This document shows, one piece after another, positions 37,767-46,312 of a stretch of 64,000 nt of DNA. The DNA lies in NCBI GenBank assembly GCA_021805275.1, contig JAJZFQ010000097.1, forward strand, positions 1 through 64,000, in the 5' to 3' direction. A program made the translations under genes and the position numbers. The first letter of the stretch is position 1. Every line of letters begins with the position of its first letter. The notes beneath the pieces were generated by a model. That model searched no databases. It saw only the letters and a program-made list of their open reading frames with translations, and was not told the origin of the DNA. The DNA comes from Pseudomonadota bacterium (GTDB taxonomy: Bacteria; Pseudomonadota; Gammaproteobacteria; Steroidobacterales; Steroidobacteraceae).

Positions 37767-37807
37767 TTGAAGCGGCGGCCGAGGAACGCTTCAATAGCGG
37801 CCTCGGC
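37767..37807 (+). other. Interlocked inverted repeats after rpsI
   Basis: TTGAAGCG (37767-37774) pairs perfectly with CGCTTCAA (37787-37794). The loop of that stem contains GCCGAGG (37778-37784), which pairs with CCTCGGC (37801-37807). The two stems interlock, so they are either alternative structures or an H-type pseudoknot. It lies 8 bases after the rpsI stop and may form its 3' end; there is no U-tract. Confidence 0.4.
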
Positions 37808-37840
37808 GCGACGCCCCTGTCACGCTGGCCACCTGGTTTT

Positions 37841-37914
37841 TGGGGGATCGTCTAGTGGTAGGACAACGGACTCTGACTCCGTTTACCTAGGTTCGAATCC
37901 TAGTCCCCCAGCCA
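37841..37914 (+). tRNA. tRNA-Gln (anticodon CTG)
   Basis: The 74-base gene folds as a cloverleaf: acceptor TGGGGGA with TCCCCCA, D-arm with TAGTGGTAG, anticodon arm ACGGA-CTCTGAC-TCCGT with anticodon CTG, and T-arm GGTTCGAATCC. The CCA end is encoded. U1-A72 is typical of glutamine tRNAs. Confidence 0.97.
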
Positions 37915-37924
37915 AGCCCGACGC

Positions 37925-37953
37925 GGCCCACCACGAGGTGGGCCTCGTTTTTT
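37925..37953 (+). terminator. Intrinsic terminator after tRNA-Gln
   Basis: GGCCCACC (37925-37932), loop ACGA, GGTGGGCC (37937-37944), then TCG and TTTTTT (37948-37953). A strong rho-independent terminator 10 bases after the tRNA. Confidence 0.9.
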
Positions 37954-38656
37954 GGCCCGCCGCCATCGTTGCGCCGACGCCCGGTCGAATGCGCCATTGC
38001 GCGCCGCGCCCGACCCTCGCCTGTCGCTTAAGTATTAGAATATTATGATATGCTGCACCCCTGCGAAGGACGTAGGACCGGCCCGGGCCGCCGGCTCGGC
38101 AAAGTGCCGTGAGGGCCTCTGCACGATCTGTCGCGACGTCGGACCCCGGGGAGCTGCGCGGAAGGCCGCGGTGACAAGCAAGCGAACATGCGCCAACAAC
38201 TCGTGAGCGGGCCTTGCGCTCCAGGATGCGGTATTCGCATCACGCCTCCCGATCGCCATTTTTCCCGCTCAAATCGAGCGCCGCCGGAGCCAGGGCGGCT
38301 CTCGGCCGCTCGGCGCGAACGCCCAGCCTCCGGACTGCGCGCCCCCGGAAGCTTGCGCCCCCTTCCCGAGCCCGCTCTCAAGCCCGGCTCGCGCCCATCG
38401 CGGCCCGCTCGCCGTCTCCACCTAGCGTCGGAATCAAGCCTCGACCCGCCAGAGCCGCACGGTCCGACCGATCGGATCGGCCGGCGCCGGGCACGGCGGC
38501 CGCAGTTTTTTGTTTTTTTACGCCCGCTTACATCGAGCGGCAGTAGACTTTCCGCGCCACGGCGGTCATGTCGGTCACGACGGGCAGCCACAGCGCGACA
38601 GTTTCGGCTTCCAGCCGGTTTCAGCCAGAGAGTTTCGGACACGACCCGGTGACGTG
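37954..38656. other. 700-bp gene-poor gap with an AT-rich promoter-like patch and a late T-rich run
   Basis: No convincing protein gene is seen: reading frames here encode Arg/Pro/Ser-rich sequence on both strands with no family features. Two elements stand out from the GC-rich background. An AT-rich patch at about 38029-38051 (TTAAGTATTAGAATATTATG) could hold a plus-strand promoter. A GC-rich inverted segment followed by a T-rich run (TTTTTTGTTTTTTT, about 38505-38519) could end a transcript. A non-coding RNA of about 450 nt, or the remnant of a lost gene, would fit. Confidence 0.35.
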
Positions 38657-39931
38657 ATGCCCACCATCACAATAAACGACAAGACGATCCGTCCCGGCTC
38701 CGACGATGGAGTAATCCGCAAAACCGAACTGGTCATCAGCGGCGTGCTGCGCGGCGGGGTGCTCCTCAGCGTCGCGGTAATACTCGCCGGCGTGTGCTAT
38801 TACTATGCACTGCGTCTGCTCGGCCGACTTCCCCCCACAACCTTTCCGGATACGTTGGCGGAGGTCGGCGCCGGTCTGCGGGCCGCCAATCCGGTGGCGA
38901 TCGTCACGGCGGGCCTGCTCGTCCTGCTCGCCACGCCCGTGCTGCGGGTCGCGGTATCAATCGCCGCCTTTGCCATCGAGAAAGATCGCACCTACGTCAC
39001 CATCACGGCGATCGTTCTGGTGATTCTGCTGTTCAGCATCTTCGGGATCGGGTCCTATCTTGGCCGACCGGGCATGACGGACGTATCGAACAGCACGCTT
39101 GGCGTCTTAATCGTCATCGCGCTGAGCAGCATGTTCGCCGGTTTCGTCGGCGCGCTTGCCGGACTCGGCGGCGGCGTCTTCATCGTGCCGATCCTGACGC
39201 TCATCTTTCACGTGTCATTTGCTACGGCGATCGGTGCCTCCATCGTGTCGGTGATCGCCACCTCCTCCGGCGCGGCGGCTGCCTATGTGCGCGATCGGAT
39301 GACCAATCTCAGGGTCGGGATGTTTCTGGAGATCGCCACCACCGCCGGTGCAATCTGCGGCGCTCTGGTGTCCTCCATGCTCAACGATACGGTGCTGTTC
39401 ATCGTATTTGGCATGATCCTGCTGATCTCGGCCATACCGCTCGTCATGCGTCTCGGGGAGGAGCTGCCGCGGGGCGTGAAGAACCATAAATGGGCCGGGC
39501 GGCTCAGGTTGCCGGGCACCTACTCCGACCACCGTACGCACCAGGACGTCACCTACCAGGTGGCGCACGTACGCATCGGCTTCGGCATGATGTACGTGGC
39601 GGGACTGGTTTCCGGCCTGCTCGGCATCGGCAGCGGCACCTTCAAGGTGCTGGCGATGGACACCGCGATGCGCCTGCCGATGAAGGTTTCAACCACCACC
39701 AGCAATTTCATGATCGGCGTGACGGCAGCCGCCTCGGCCGGGATCTTCTTTCAACGCGGGGATATGGACCCGATGATCGCCGCGCCGGTGGCGATCGGGG
39801 TACTCGGCGGCTCGATGCTCGGCGCGAAGACGCTGAACCGGATGTCCAACGTCCACCTGAAGAAGATATTCGTGCCGATGATCGTGCTGGTCGCGGTCAG
39901 CATGTTGGCTCGGGGTTTTGGCTGGCTGTAA
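38657..39931 (+). CDS. DUF1634-TauE/SafE fusion membrane transporter
   Basis: A 424-residue membrane protein. The N-terminal 115 or so residues look like DUF1634: ISGVLRGGVLLSVAVILAGV and VTAGLLVLLATPVLRVAVSIAAFA, with three TM helices. After a short linker, residues about 145-424 are a TauE/SafE (TSUP) transporter: FAGFVGALAGLGGGVFIVPIL, FATAIGASIVSVIATSSGAA and YVAGLVSGLLGIGSGTFKV, showing the duplicated glycine-rich half-motifs. These two modules are often adjacent separate genes. TSUP proteins export sulfite, sulfoacetate or related anions; substrate unknown. The start is ATG 38657 or GTG 38654. Confidence 0.85.
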   Translation: MPTITINDKTIRPGSDDGVIRKTELVISGVLRGGVLLSVAVILAGVCYYYALRLLGRLPPTTFPDTLAEVGAGLRAANPVAIVTAGLLVLLATPVLRVAVSIAAFAIEKDRTYVTITAIVLVILLFSIFGIGSYLGRPGMTDVSNSTLGVLIVIALSSMFAGFVGALAGLGGGVFIVPILTLIFHVSFATAIGASIVSVIATSSGAAAAYVRDRMTNLRVGMFLEIATTAGAICGALVSSMLNDTVLFIVFGMILLISAIPLVMRLGEELPRGVKNHKWAGRLRLPGTYSDHRTHQDVTYQVAHVRIGFGMMYVAGLVSGLLGIGSGTFKVLAMDTAMRLPMKVSTTTSNFMIGVTAAASAGIFFQRGDMDPMIAAPVAIGVLGGSMLGAKTLNRMSNVHLKKIFVPMIVLVAVSMLARGFGWL

Positions 39932-39970
39932 AGCGCAGCTGCCCCGAGAGGCGCACGCCTCGGCACGCCC

Positions 39971-40777
39971 TCAGCGACGCATCAGCAGCGGCAACGCACT
40001 CGTGTGTATGAGCCGGCTCGAGGTGCCTGACACCAGCCAGTTCAGCATCTCGCCACGCCGGAACGCCCCCATGATGAGCCCATCGGCCTGGCAAGCGGTT
40101 GCCGCCTCAAGCAGGACGGCTGCCGTCTTGCGTCCCTCGGAGGCAACCACCCGATAGGTGGCCGCGGTGGTGATCGGCATTATCGCCGAGCGCGCCGCCT
40201 CAAGAGCACTCTCCTCTTGGTCGACCGCCACCGCCTCGACATGCTCGGCAGCGGCGAGCAGCGGCGCGAATGCGGCGAGCGCGCGTCGCAACGGTGGTAT
40301 GTCGCGCCAGCCGACCACCAGCCGCCGACCAAAGTCACCCTCCCAGGCGGGCGGCACCATCACCACGGGATGGCGGGTACGCAGCAGCGCCGCGCGCAGC
40401 CCCTCGCGATGTCCGATGGGCTGTGTGTGAGGTGCGGCGAGCACGACCAAGCTTGCTGTCTTGCGGTAGTGGCGCATCACGCGCCATTCGTCGCCCTTGT
40501 ACAGATCGAGCTGGGCGGAGATGCCGCTCGCGCGCGTCCAATCGGCAGCGATGCCGCGCAGCTTTTCCGTTTCCCCGCGCTCCCGATCGACCAGATGCTC
40601 GACCTCGTATTCGGACAGCTGCTCCTGAGACGGCAGGACGATCGAACGCGGGCCAATTTCAACATGTGCCAGCCGCAACGGCTGCCCGAGCCGCGCGCTC
40701 ATCACCGCAGCGGCGCGCAGGCACTGCAGCGCGCCGGTTGTGGAAGTAAGCAGCACCAGGATGAACTTGGATTCCAT
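39971..40777 (-). CDS. Tandem universal stress protein (UspA family)
   Basis: A 268-residue protein with two UspA-like halves. The first (about 1-140) starts KFILVLLTSTTGALQCLRAAAVMSARLG and ends PVVMVPPAW; the second (about 147-268) has RRLVVGWRD, ADGLIMGAFRRGEMLNWLVSGTSSRLIHTSALPLLMRR. The C-terminal MGAFRRG...SGTSSRLI fits the ATP-binding G2xG9xG(S/T) pattern loosely. ATG 40777 is preceded by GAGGTG. It lies between TSUP and PLD genes, suggesting a stress-related cluster. Confidence 0.85.
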   Translation of the reverse strand: MESKFILVLLTSTTGALQCLRAAAVMSARLGQPLRLAHVEIGPRSIVLPSQEQLSEYEVEHLVDRERGETEKLRGIAADWTRASGISAQLDLYKGDEWRVMRHYRKTASLVVLAAPHTQPIGHREGLRAALLRTRHPVVMVPPAWEGDFGRRLVVGWRDIPPLRRALAAFAPLLAAAEHVEAVAVDQEESALEAARSAIMPITTAATYRVVASEGRKTAAVLLEAATACQADGLIMGAFRRGEMLNWLVSGTSSRLIHTSALPLLMRR

Positions 40778-41078
40778 GATCGGCACCTCTGCGGCTGGGG
40801 CAGCGCTCTGCCCCGGGGGCTGCACCCCTGAATATTATCGCGAGGGGCGCCACAATGTGCACCTGTGCCGCCCGCCCCGGCGCCAGGCTGATTTCCCTCC
40901 ACGCCGTGATCCGGCGGCCGGCGGACCCGTCGCGAGCGGCGGGCAACGCCGCCGTCTGCGGAAAGTCAGCAAAAGCCGTCAAACTGGGCTGGATTTGCGG
41001 CCGATCGAGCCCGAACCGCCAGCGGGCCGGTAGCTGGGAATTGGCTTGCGCCGGGGCGGGGGGGCTCGGCCTGTGCCG

Positions 41079-42551
41079 CTACCGCTCCGGCGGCACGCCT
41101 GCGCCGGGGTTGTAGCGCGCCTTCTCAGGCGGACGCCACCGCCGCCACAGCAGGCTCAGGCCCAGCCACGCACAGAGCGCCGCGAGCGGCCAGGCGAGCA
41201 GCTGCGGCACCCAGAAGCCGAGTACGGCAAGCACCACGAGCGCGCCGCCGGCGACGCTCAACACCCCGCGCTCGGAGTTGCCGAGCACTCGCCGGTTAGC
41301 GATGGCCGCGCCCACCGTGTTGGCCAGGCGCAGCGCGCTCGCCGCCGCCCGCGAGGAGCTGCCGCTGCGGGAGTTGCGCGCGAGCGGCGGCTGCGGCTGC
41401 GGACGTCGGCCCTTTAACTGCAGCTCCGTGGCGTTGGCGAGGTCGCGCTGGTACTGCTCCTGCATCTGCCCGGCAAACCCCGTGTCCTCCATGGCGGCGT
41501 CGATCTCGCAGTTGGCCAGCCAGCTCGAGAGGTTCAGGTTGGACGAGCCGACGCGCGCCCAGCGTCCATCCGCCACGGCAGTCTTGGCGTGCATCATGCT
41601 GCCGTTCCACTCGAACACCCGGATGCCCGCCTCGAGCAGCGGCCGATAGCCGGCGCGCGACAGGGCGCCGACCGCCGGCAGATTATTGCTGCCGGGCACG
41701 AGCAGTCGCACATCCACACCATCGGCCGCTGCGGCCGCCAGGCCGCGCACGTAGGTCGGGATGCCGACGAAATAGGCGTCGCTGATCCACAGGCTGCGGG
41801 TCGCCATCGCGGCGATCAGGCTGTCGAGCCGGTACATCGCCCCGTGCGCCGGCAGAGTCGCGATGACCCGCAGCGCCACCTCGCCGCAGGCTTGCGGCGG
41901 CGGCGTCGCCGGGAAGGCGAGCGGCGCGCCGAGTCCCGCCCAGCTGTCCCGGAAAGCGGCCTCGATGTCAGTCACGGCCGGGCCGGCGATCAGCACGCCG
42001 CTGTCGCGCCAAGGAGCCACGCCGCGCGTGGAATCGCCGAGCCACTTCGCGGCGATGCACACCCCGGAGATCGAGCCCACCTGCCCGTCGACCACCAACA
42101 GTTTGCGGTGGTCGCGCCCGATCCACCCGAGCGGGCTGTCCACGCGCGGCCGGTTGAAGGCTCGCACGAGCACCCCGGCGGCCCGCAGCGGTGCGAAGAA
42201 GGCGCGTCCCGCGTTGCCGAGGGTGCCGAACCAGTCGTGGATCAACGCCACGCCCACCCCGGCGCGCGCCCGCCCGATCAGCAGATCGCGAAACCGGCGT
42301 CCCACGGCATCGTCGGCAATGATGTAGTTCTCGAGCAGCACGTAGTGGCGCGCGTTCTCGATCAGCCCCGCCCAGGCCTGGAAATGGGCCTCCCCGTCGA
42401 TCAGCAGCTGCACGCGGTTGCCACCCACCAGCGGGGCGCCGGCGGCGCGGCTGAGCGCCTGACCGGCGAGCAGCTGCAGCGAGGCAAACCGCGGATGGAC
42501 CGCTCGGGAATCCGCGCCGCTCATCGCAGGGGTGTGGGCAGAGGCGGGCAT
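41079..42551 (-). CDS. Phospholipase D-family phosphatidyltransferase (cardiolipin synthase-like)
   Basis: A 490-residue protein with two HKD motifs: HRKLLVVDGQVGSISG (near 145) and HAKTAVADGRWARVGSSNLNLSS (near 330), both with intact His, Lys and Asp. The layout matches cardiolipin synthases, which join two phosphatidylglycerols. Unlike ClsA, the two hydrophobic helices are at the C-terminus (VAGGALVVLAVLGFWVPQLLAWPLAALCAW as two segments near 435-475). Start ATG 42551 lies 20 bases after the ltrA stop. No clear ribosome site is visible. Confidence 0.85.
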   Translation of the reverse strand: MPASAHTPAMSGADSRAVHPRFASLQLLAGQALSRAAGAPLVGGNRVQLLIDGEAHFQAWAGLIENARHYVLLENYIIADDAVGRRFRDLLIGRARAGVGVALIHDWFGTLGNAGRAFFAPLRAAGVLVRAFNRPRVDSPLGWIGRDHRKLLVVDGQVGSISGVCIAAKWLGDSTRGVAPWRDSGVLIAGPAVTDIEAAFRDSWAGLGAPLAFPATPPPQACGEVALRVIATLPAHGAMYRLDSLIAAMATRSLWISDAYFVGIPTYVRGLAAAAADGVDVRLLVPGSNNLPAVGALSRAGYRPLLEAGIRVFEWNGSMMHAKTAVADGRWARVGSSNLNLSSWLANCEIDAAMEDTGFAGQMQEQYQRDLANATELQLKGRRPQPQPPLARNSRSGSSSRAAASALRLANTVGAAIANRRVLGNSERGVLSVAGGALVVLAVLGFWVPQLLAWPLAALCAWLGLSLLWRRWRPPEKARYNPGAGVPPER

Positions 42552-42571
42552 GGCCGGTGCGGCGCGCCGCT

Positions 42572-43780
42572 TCAGTGCCCCGGTCGGGCGGCCGGGATAC
42601 GCGCCGCAGGGCCTCGGCTCATGCGCCTCTCCCAGTACGACACGGCGAGCAGCACCACCGTCCCGAGCGCCGCCGGCAAGAAGAGATTGACCTGCCCGGT
42701 GACCGGTGCGAGCAGCACCAGCACGCCGGCCGCCAGCACGTGCGACAGCGGAATCACGCCGTACACCAGACGCTTGTAGAACGCGCTGCCGAGCAGGTAC
42801 AGGCAGGGCCCGGCGGCGAGTACCGCGACCTGCGCGCGCGCCGGCGCGCCAAACGGCCGCGCCAGCACCACATCGCCGCCGACCGCTGCGGCGATGATTG
42901 CGGCAATGAGGATCGCGTGGATGTAGTGGAAGCTCGCGCCCATGCGACCCGGATCGCGCGACTGCACGATCGCCGCCGTCGCAGCGCGGCTCGAGGTGCC
43001 GAAATACAGCCACCACATCGCGAGTGTGCCGAGGAACGCCAGCAGCGCAGCGAGACTCTCCCCGATGGACGGGATCCCGGCGCGCCCCAGGGCCGCCCCG
43101 GTGACGAGCAGCGATTCCCCGAGCGCGACGATGACGAATTGCTGACAGCGCTCGGCCAAATGCGCACCCTCGATGGTCCAATCGCGGGTCCGCGAGCGTC
43201 CCAGCCCGGGCAGCGCGAAGCCGAACATCGGGGAGAGGTACTCGCACAGCACCGCGGCCGGCCAGAGCAGCAGGCGCAGGCGCGGCGCGGCGAAGCCGCC
43301 GGCGAGCCAGAAGATCGCCGCGATGAGCACCCAGGCGAGGATGCGCCGGTAATTGGCCGCCAGCGCATGGCCGGCGGGCAGGCGCGCAACGACATAGGCG
43401 GTACGCCCCACCTGCATCGCGGCATACGCAAGCGCGAACAGCCAGCCCCGCTCGGCGAACGCCTGGGGAATGCTCGAGGCCATCACCAGCGCGAGCGCCA
43501 TGCTCGCCAGGAGCAGGGTGCGGATCGCGGGCGTCTGCGGATCGAACCAGTTGGTGACCCAGCAGGTGTACTGCCAGCCGAGCCAGACGGCGAACCAGAG
43601 GATCAGTGCCTGAGCGACCCCCAGGGCGGTGAGGTGATGCCAGAGGAGATGACTCAACTGGGTGAGCGCGAAGGCGTAGACCAGATCGAAGAACAGCTCC
43701 TCGCTGGTCACGTGCGCCGGCGCACCGTCGCGGCGGCGCAGCAATGGGTGCACGTCCTGCACATTTGCCGGCGCGCTCAC
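42572..43780 (-). CDS. Low temperature requirement protein A (LtrA)
   Basis: A 402-residue polytopic membrane protein with GTG start at 43780. The LtrA signatures are VTSEELFFDLVYAFALTQLSHLL near 24-46 and HLAERCQQFVIVALGESLL near 205-223, with about ten TM segments. LtrA was named from Listeria growth at low temperature; its function is unknown. It is followed closely by the cardiolipin-synthase-like gene, giving a plausible membrane-adaptation pair. Confidence 0.9.
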   Translation of the reverse strand: MSAPANVQDVHPLLRRRDGAPAHVTSEELFFDLVYAFALTQLSHLLWHHLTALGVAQALILWFAVWLGWQYTCWVTNWFDPQTPAIRTLLLASMALALVMASSIPQAFAERGWLFALAYAAMQVGRTAYVVARLPAGHALAANYRRILAWVLIAAIFWLAGGFAAPRLRLLLWPAAVLCEYLSPMFGFALPGLGRSRTRDWTIEGAHLAERCQQFVIVALGESLLVTGAALGRAGIPSIGESLAALLAFLGTLAMWWLYFGTSSRAATAAIVQSRDPGRMGASFHYIHAILIAAIIAAAVGGDVVLARPFGAPARAQVAVLAAGPCLYLLGSAFYKRLVYGVIPLSHVLAAGVLVLLAPVTGQVNLFLPAALGTVVLLAVSYWERRMSRGPAARIPAARPGH

Positions 43781-43831
43781 GTCCGGTCGCTCAGCGGTCG
43801 GCGGCGGTGCGCATGGCCGGTCACGTCGCGC

Positions 43832-45181
43832 TCAATCCCCGGCGATGGTCATCTCGCCGACCAGCAGCGAGCCGCAGCGGATGGTGCCGCGCGCGTCGAT
43901 GTCGTCCCCGAGCGCAACGATGTCCTGGTACATCCGGCGCAGACTGCCGGCGATGGTCACCTCGTGCACCGGATGGACGATGGCGCCATCCTGGACCCAG
44001 AACCCACTCGCCCCGCGCGAATAATCCCCGGTGACGCCGTTGACCCCCTGGCCCATCAGCTCCGTCACCCACAATCCGGTGCCCATCTCGCGCAGCAGCG
44101 CCTCGCGCGAGCATGGCGCAGCGGAGCCGACCAGCAGATTGTGAATGCCGCCGGCGTTGCCGGTGGTCTTCAGTCCGAGGCGCCGCGCCGAGTAGCTGCC
44201 GAGCACGTAGCCCTGCAGCACACCGCCATCGACCAGCTCGCGGTCTTGCGTTGCTACGCCCTCGGCGTCGAACGGGGCGCTGCCGAGCCCCTTCGCAATG
44301 TGGGGCCGCTCGCTCATCTGCATGCCCGCCGGGAACACGCGCTCGCCGGCCGCATCGAGCAGGAAGGAAGCCTTGCGGTACTGGCTCGAGCCGCTGATCG
44401 CCGCCAAGAAATGCTGCACCAGGCCTCGGGCCATCTCCGCGGCAAATAACACCGGCGCGCGCCGGGTGGTCAGCTTGCGCGCGCCGAGCCGCGCGCAGGC
44501 GCGCCGCCCGGCGGCGAGCCCGACCTCCTCCGGGGACTCGAGCTCGAGCGGGTCGCGCGCGGCGGTGAACCAGTAGTCCCGCTGCATCTGCTCGTCCTGC
44601 TGGGCCACCAGCGCACAGCTGACCGAATGGCTGGTAGCACTGAAGCCAGCGAGAAAGCCGAGCGAGTTGCCGTACACGCCGGTGTGACGCTGCGTATTGA
44701 CCGAGGCGCCCTCGGAGTTGGTGATGCGCGCATCGACCTGCATGCCCGCGTGCTCGCAGCGGCGCGCGATGTCGATCGCCGCCTCGGCGGCGATCTCCCA
44801 GGGATGATCGAGGTCCAGATCGGGAATCGTGCTCGCCAGCGCCTCGCGCTCGGGCAGCCCCGCATAGGGATCCTCGGCGGTGTAGCGGGCGATCGCACAG
44901 GCCTTCTCGATACTCGCCCGCACCGCCGCGCGACTGAGATCCGCGGTACTCGCACCGCCCTTGCGGTGGCCGAAGTACACCGTCACCGCCAGACCCCGGT
45001 CGCGCTGGTATTCGATCGTCTCGACCTCCCCCAAGCGCACCGAGACCCCGAGCCCCTGGCCCGTGCTGGCATCGGCCTCGGCCTGGGTCGCGCCGAGCCG
45101 CGCAGCCTCCTCGAGCGCGAAGCGGACGACGTCCGCGAGCGGTGTGCAGGGAGCGGCGTGCGGCTGCAGAGCCTGTGGCAT
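43832..45181 (-). CDS. pmbA: Metalloprotease-related protein PmbA/TldE
   Basis: Non-catalytic partner of TldD in a heterodimer that matures microcin B17 and degrades CcdA. The 449 residues contain VYFGHRKGGASTADLS, the ITNSEGASVNTQRH segment, AGGIHNLLV and GVNGVTGDYSRGASGFWVQDG, typical of PmbA. As expected, it lacks the HExxxH of TldD. It is divergent from darP, the same order as in E. coli. Confidence 0.95.
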   Translation of the reverse strand: MPQALQPHAAPCTPLADVVRFALEEAARLGATQAEADASTGQGLGVSVRLGEVETIEYQRDRGLAVTVYFGHRKGGASTADLSRAAVRASIEKACAIARYTAEDPYAGLPEREALASTIPDLDLDHPWEIAAEAAIDIARRCEHAGMQVDARITNSEGASVNTQRHTGVYGNSLGFLAGFSATSHSVSCALVAQQDEQMQRDYWFTAARDPLELESPEEVGLAAGRRACARLGARKLTTRRAPVLFAAEMARGLVQHFLAAISGSSQYRKASFLLDAAGERVFPAGMQMSERPHIAKGLGSAPFDAEGVATQDRELVDGGVLQGYVLGSYSARRLGLKTTGNAGGIHNLLVGSAAPCSREALLREMGTGLWVTELMGQGVNGVTGDYSRGASGFWVQDGAIVHPVHEVTIAGSLRRMYQDIVALGDDIDARGTIRCGSLLVGEMTIAGD

Positions 45182-45285
45182 GGACGGTCCTCGTTGGGCG
45201 GATCACCGCTGGCTGCCGTGCTCACGCGGCCGGGCGGAATGCGCTAGTGTAGCAGCCATGCACCGCCGCCCACCGCATCCGCCCC

Positions 45286-45804
45286 GTGCGCGCCCCTGAG
45301 CCCGAGCCGCACGAGCCGACCGAAGAGCCGCCTAGCAAGAGCGCGCGCAAGCGCGCCGCGCACGCGGCCCAGGACCTCGGCGAGGCCCTGATCGCCCTGC
45401 GCGACCGCGACCTCGAGGCCCTCGAGCTGCCCACGGTGCTGCTCGAGGCCGTACGCGAGGCCCGCGGCATCCGCAGCCGGGCTGGCGGAGCGCGCCAGCG
45501 GCAGTACATCGGCAAGCTGATGCGCCAGATCGACCTCGAGCCGATCCGGCGGACCCTGGCGGCCCGCAGCGCCGCGGACGCCGAGGAGACTCAGCGCTTC
45601 AAGCGTGCCGAGCACTGGCGCGAGCGGCTGTTCACCGAGGGGGAGACGGCTCTGGAGGCGCTCGCCGGGCTCCGTCCCGGGCTCGATCGCAGCGAATGGG
45701 CGAGCCTGCTGCGGGCGGCGCGCGCCGAACGACCCGTCGGCGGTGCCACCCAGGGACCGGCGGGCCGTGCGCTGTTTCGCGCTTTGCGCCGCCTGCTTGG
45801 GTAG
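45286..45804 (+). CDS. darP: Ribosome-associated protein DarP (YjgA, DUF615)
   Basis: A 172-residue basic helical protein that helps late 50S assembly. GTG 45286 is the start. Features: [43 protein letters not shown] (the hallmark RQ.Q.IGK.MR) and [15 protein letters not shown]. It is divergent from pmbA and followed by purE, whose ATG is 10 bases downstream of this stop. Confidence 0.93.
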   Translation: MRAPEPEPHEPTEEPPSKSARKRAAHAAQDLGEALIALRDRDLEALELPTVLLEAVREARGIRSRAGGARQRQYIGKLMRQIDLEPIRRTLAARSAADAEETQRFKRAEHWRERLFTEGETALEALAGLRPGLDRSEWASLLRAARAERPVGGATQGPAGRALFRALRRLLG

Positions 45805-45814
45805 AATCACCCGG

Positions 45815-46312
45815 ATGAACGCGCTCGTCGGCATCATCATGGGCTCCACGTCGGACTGGGAAACGCTGCGCGCAGCCGCCGACATGTTGGATAAGCTGAG
45901 CATCGCCTACGAGGTCAGGGTGGTCTCCGCGCACCGCACCCCCGACCTGCTGTTCGAGTACGCCGCGAGTGCGCGCGGGCGCGGCCTGGAGGTGATCATC
46001 GCCGGAGCCGGCGGCGCGGCACACCTGCCCGGCATGACCGCCGCCAAGACCATACTGCCGGTGCTCGGCGTGCCGGTGCCGAGCAAGACCCTCGGCGGAC
46101 TCGACTCGCTCCTGTCGATTGTGCAGATGCCCACCGGGGTGCCGGTCGCCACCTTCGCCATCGGGGCAGCCGGCGCGGCCAACGCCGCGCTGTGCGCCGC
46201 CTCGATACTCGCCAACCGGCACGCAGCCGTGGCCGAGGCGCTCGAGGCGTTTCGCCAGGCGCAGACCGCCGCGGTGCTCGCCCAACCCGATCCGCGCGCG
46301 GTCCGCTCGTGA
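45815..46312 (+). CDS. purE: N5-carboxyaminoimidazole ribonucleotide mutase
   Basis: Converts N5-CAIR to CAIR in purine synthesis. The 165-residue protein has [15 protein letters not shown] at 8-22, [30 protein letters not shown] and the [28 protein letters not shown] stretch (here in parts), all typical. A TAGAAT hexamer ends 7 bases before the ATG. The stop overlaps the purK GTG (GTGA). Confidence 0.97.
   Translation: MNALVGIIMGSTSDWETLRAAADMLDKLSIAYEVRVVSAHRTPDLLFEYAASARGRGLEVIIAGAGGAAHLPGMTAAKTILPVLGVPVPSKTLGGLDSLLSIVQMPTGVPVATFAIGAAGAANAALCAASILANRHAAVAEALEAFRQAQTAAVLAQPDPRAVRS

Noticed and set aside
38043..38642. 199-codon minus-strand frame in the gap after tRNA-Gln
   Set aside because: Arg/Ser/Gly/Pro-rich with no conserved segment; competing frames exist on the other strand with equal lack of character.
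37841..43780. Integrative element using tRNA-Gln as attachment site
   Set aside because: No integrase gene and no second copy of the tRNA 3' end were seen in the window.
43821..45206. 461-codon frame almost coincident with pmbA
   Set aside because: Same strand, another frame of the true pmbA gene; Arg/Gly/Ala-rich without motifs.
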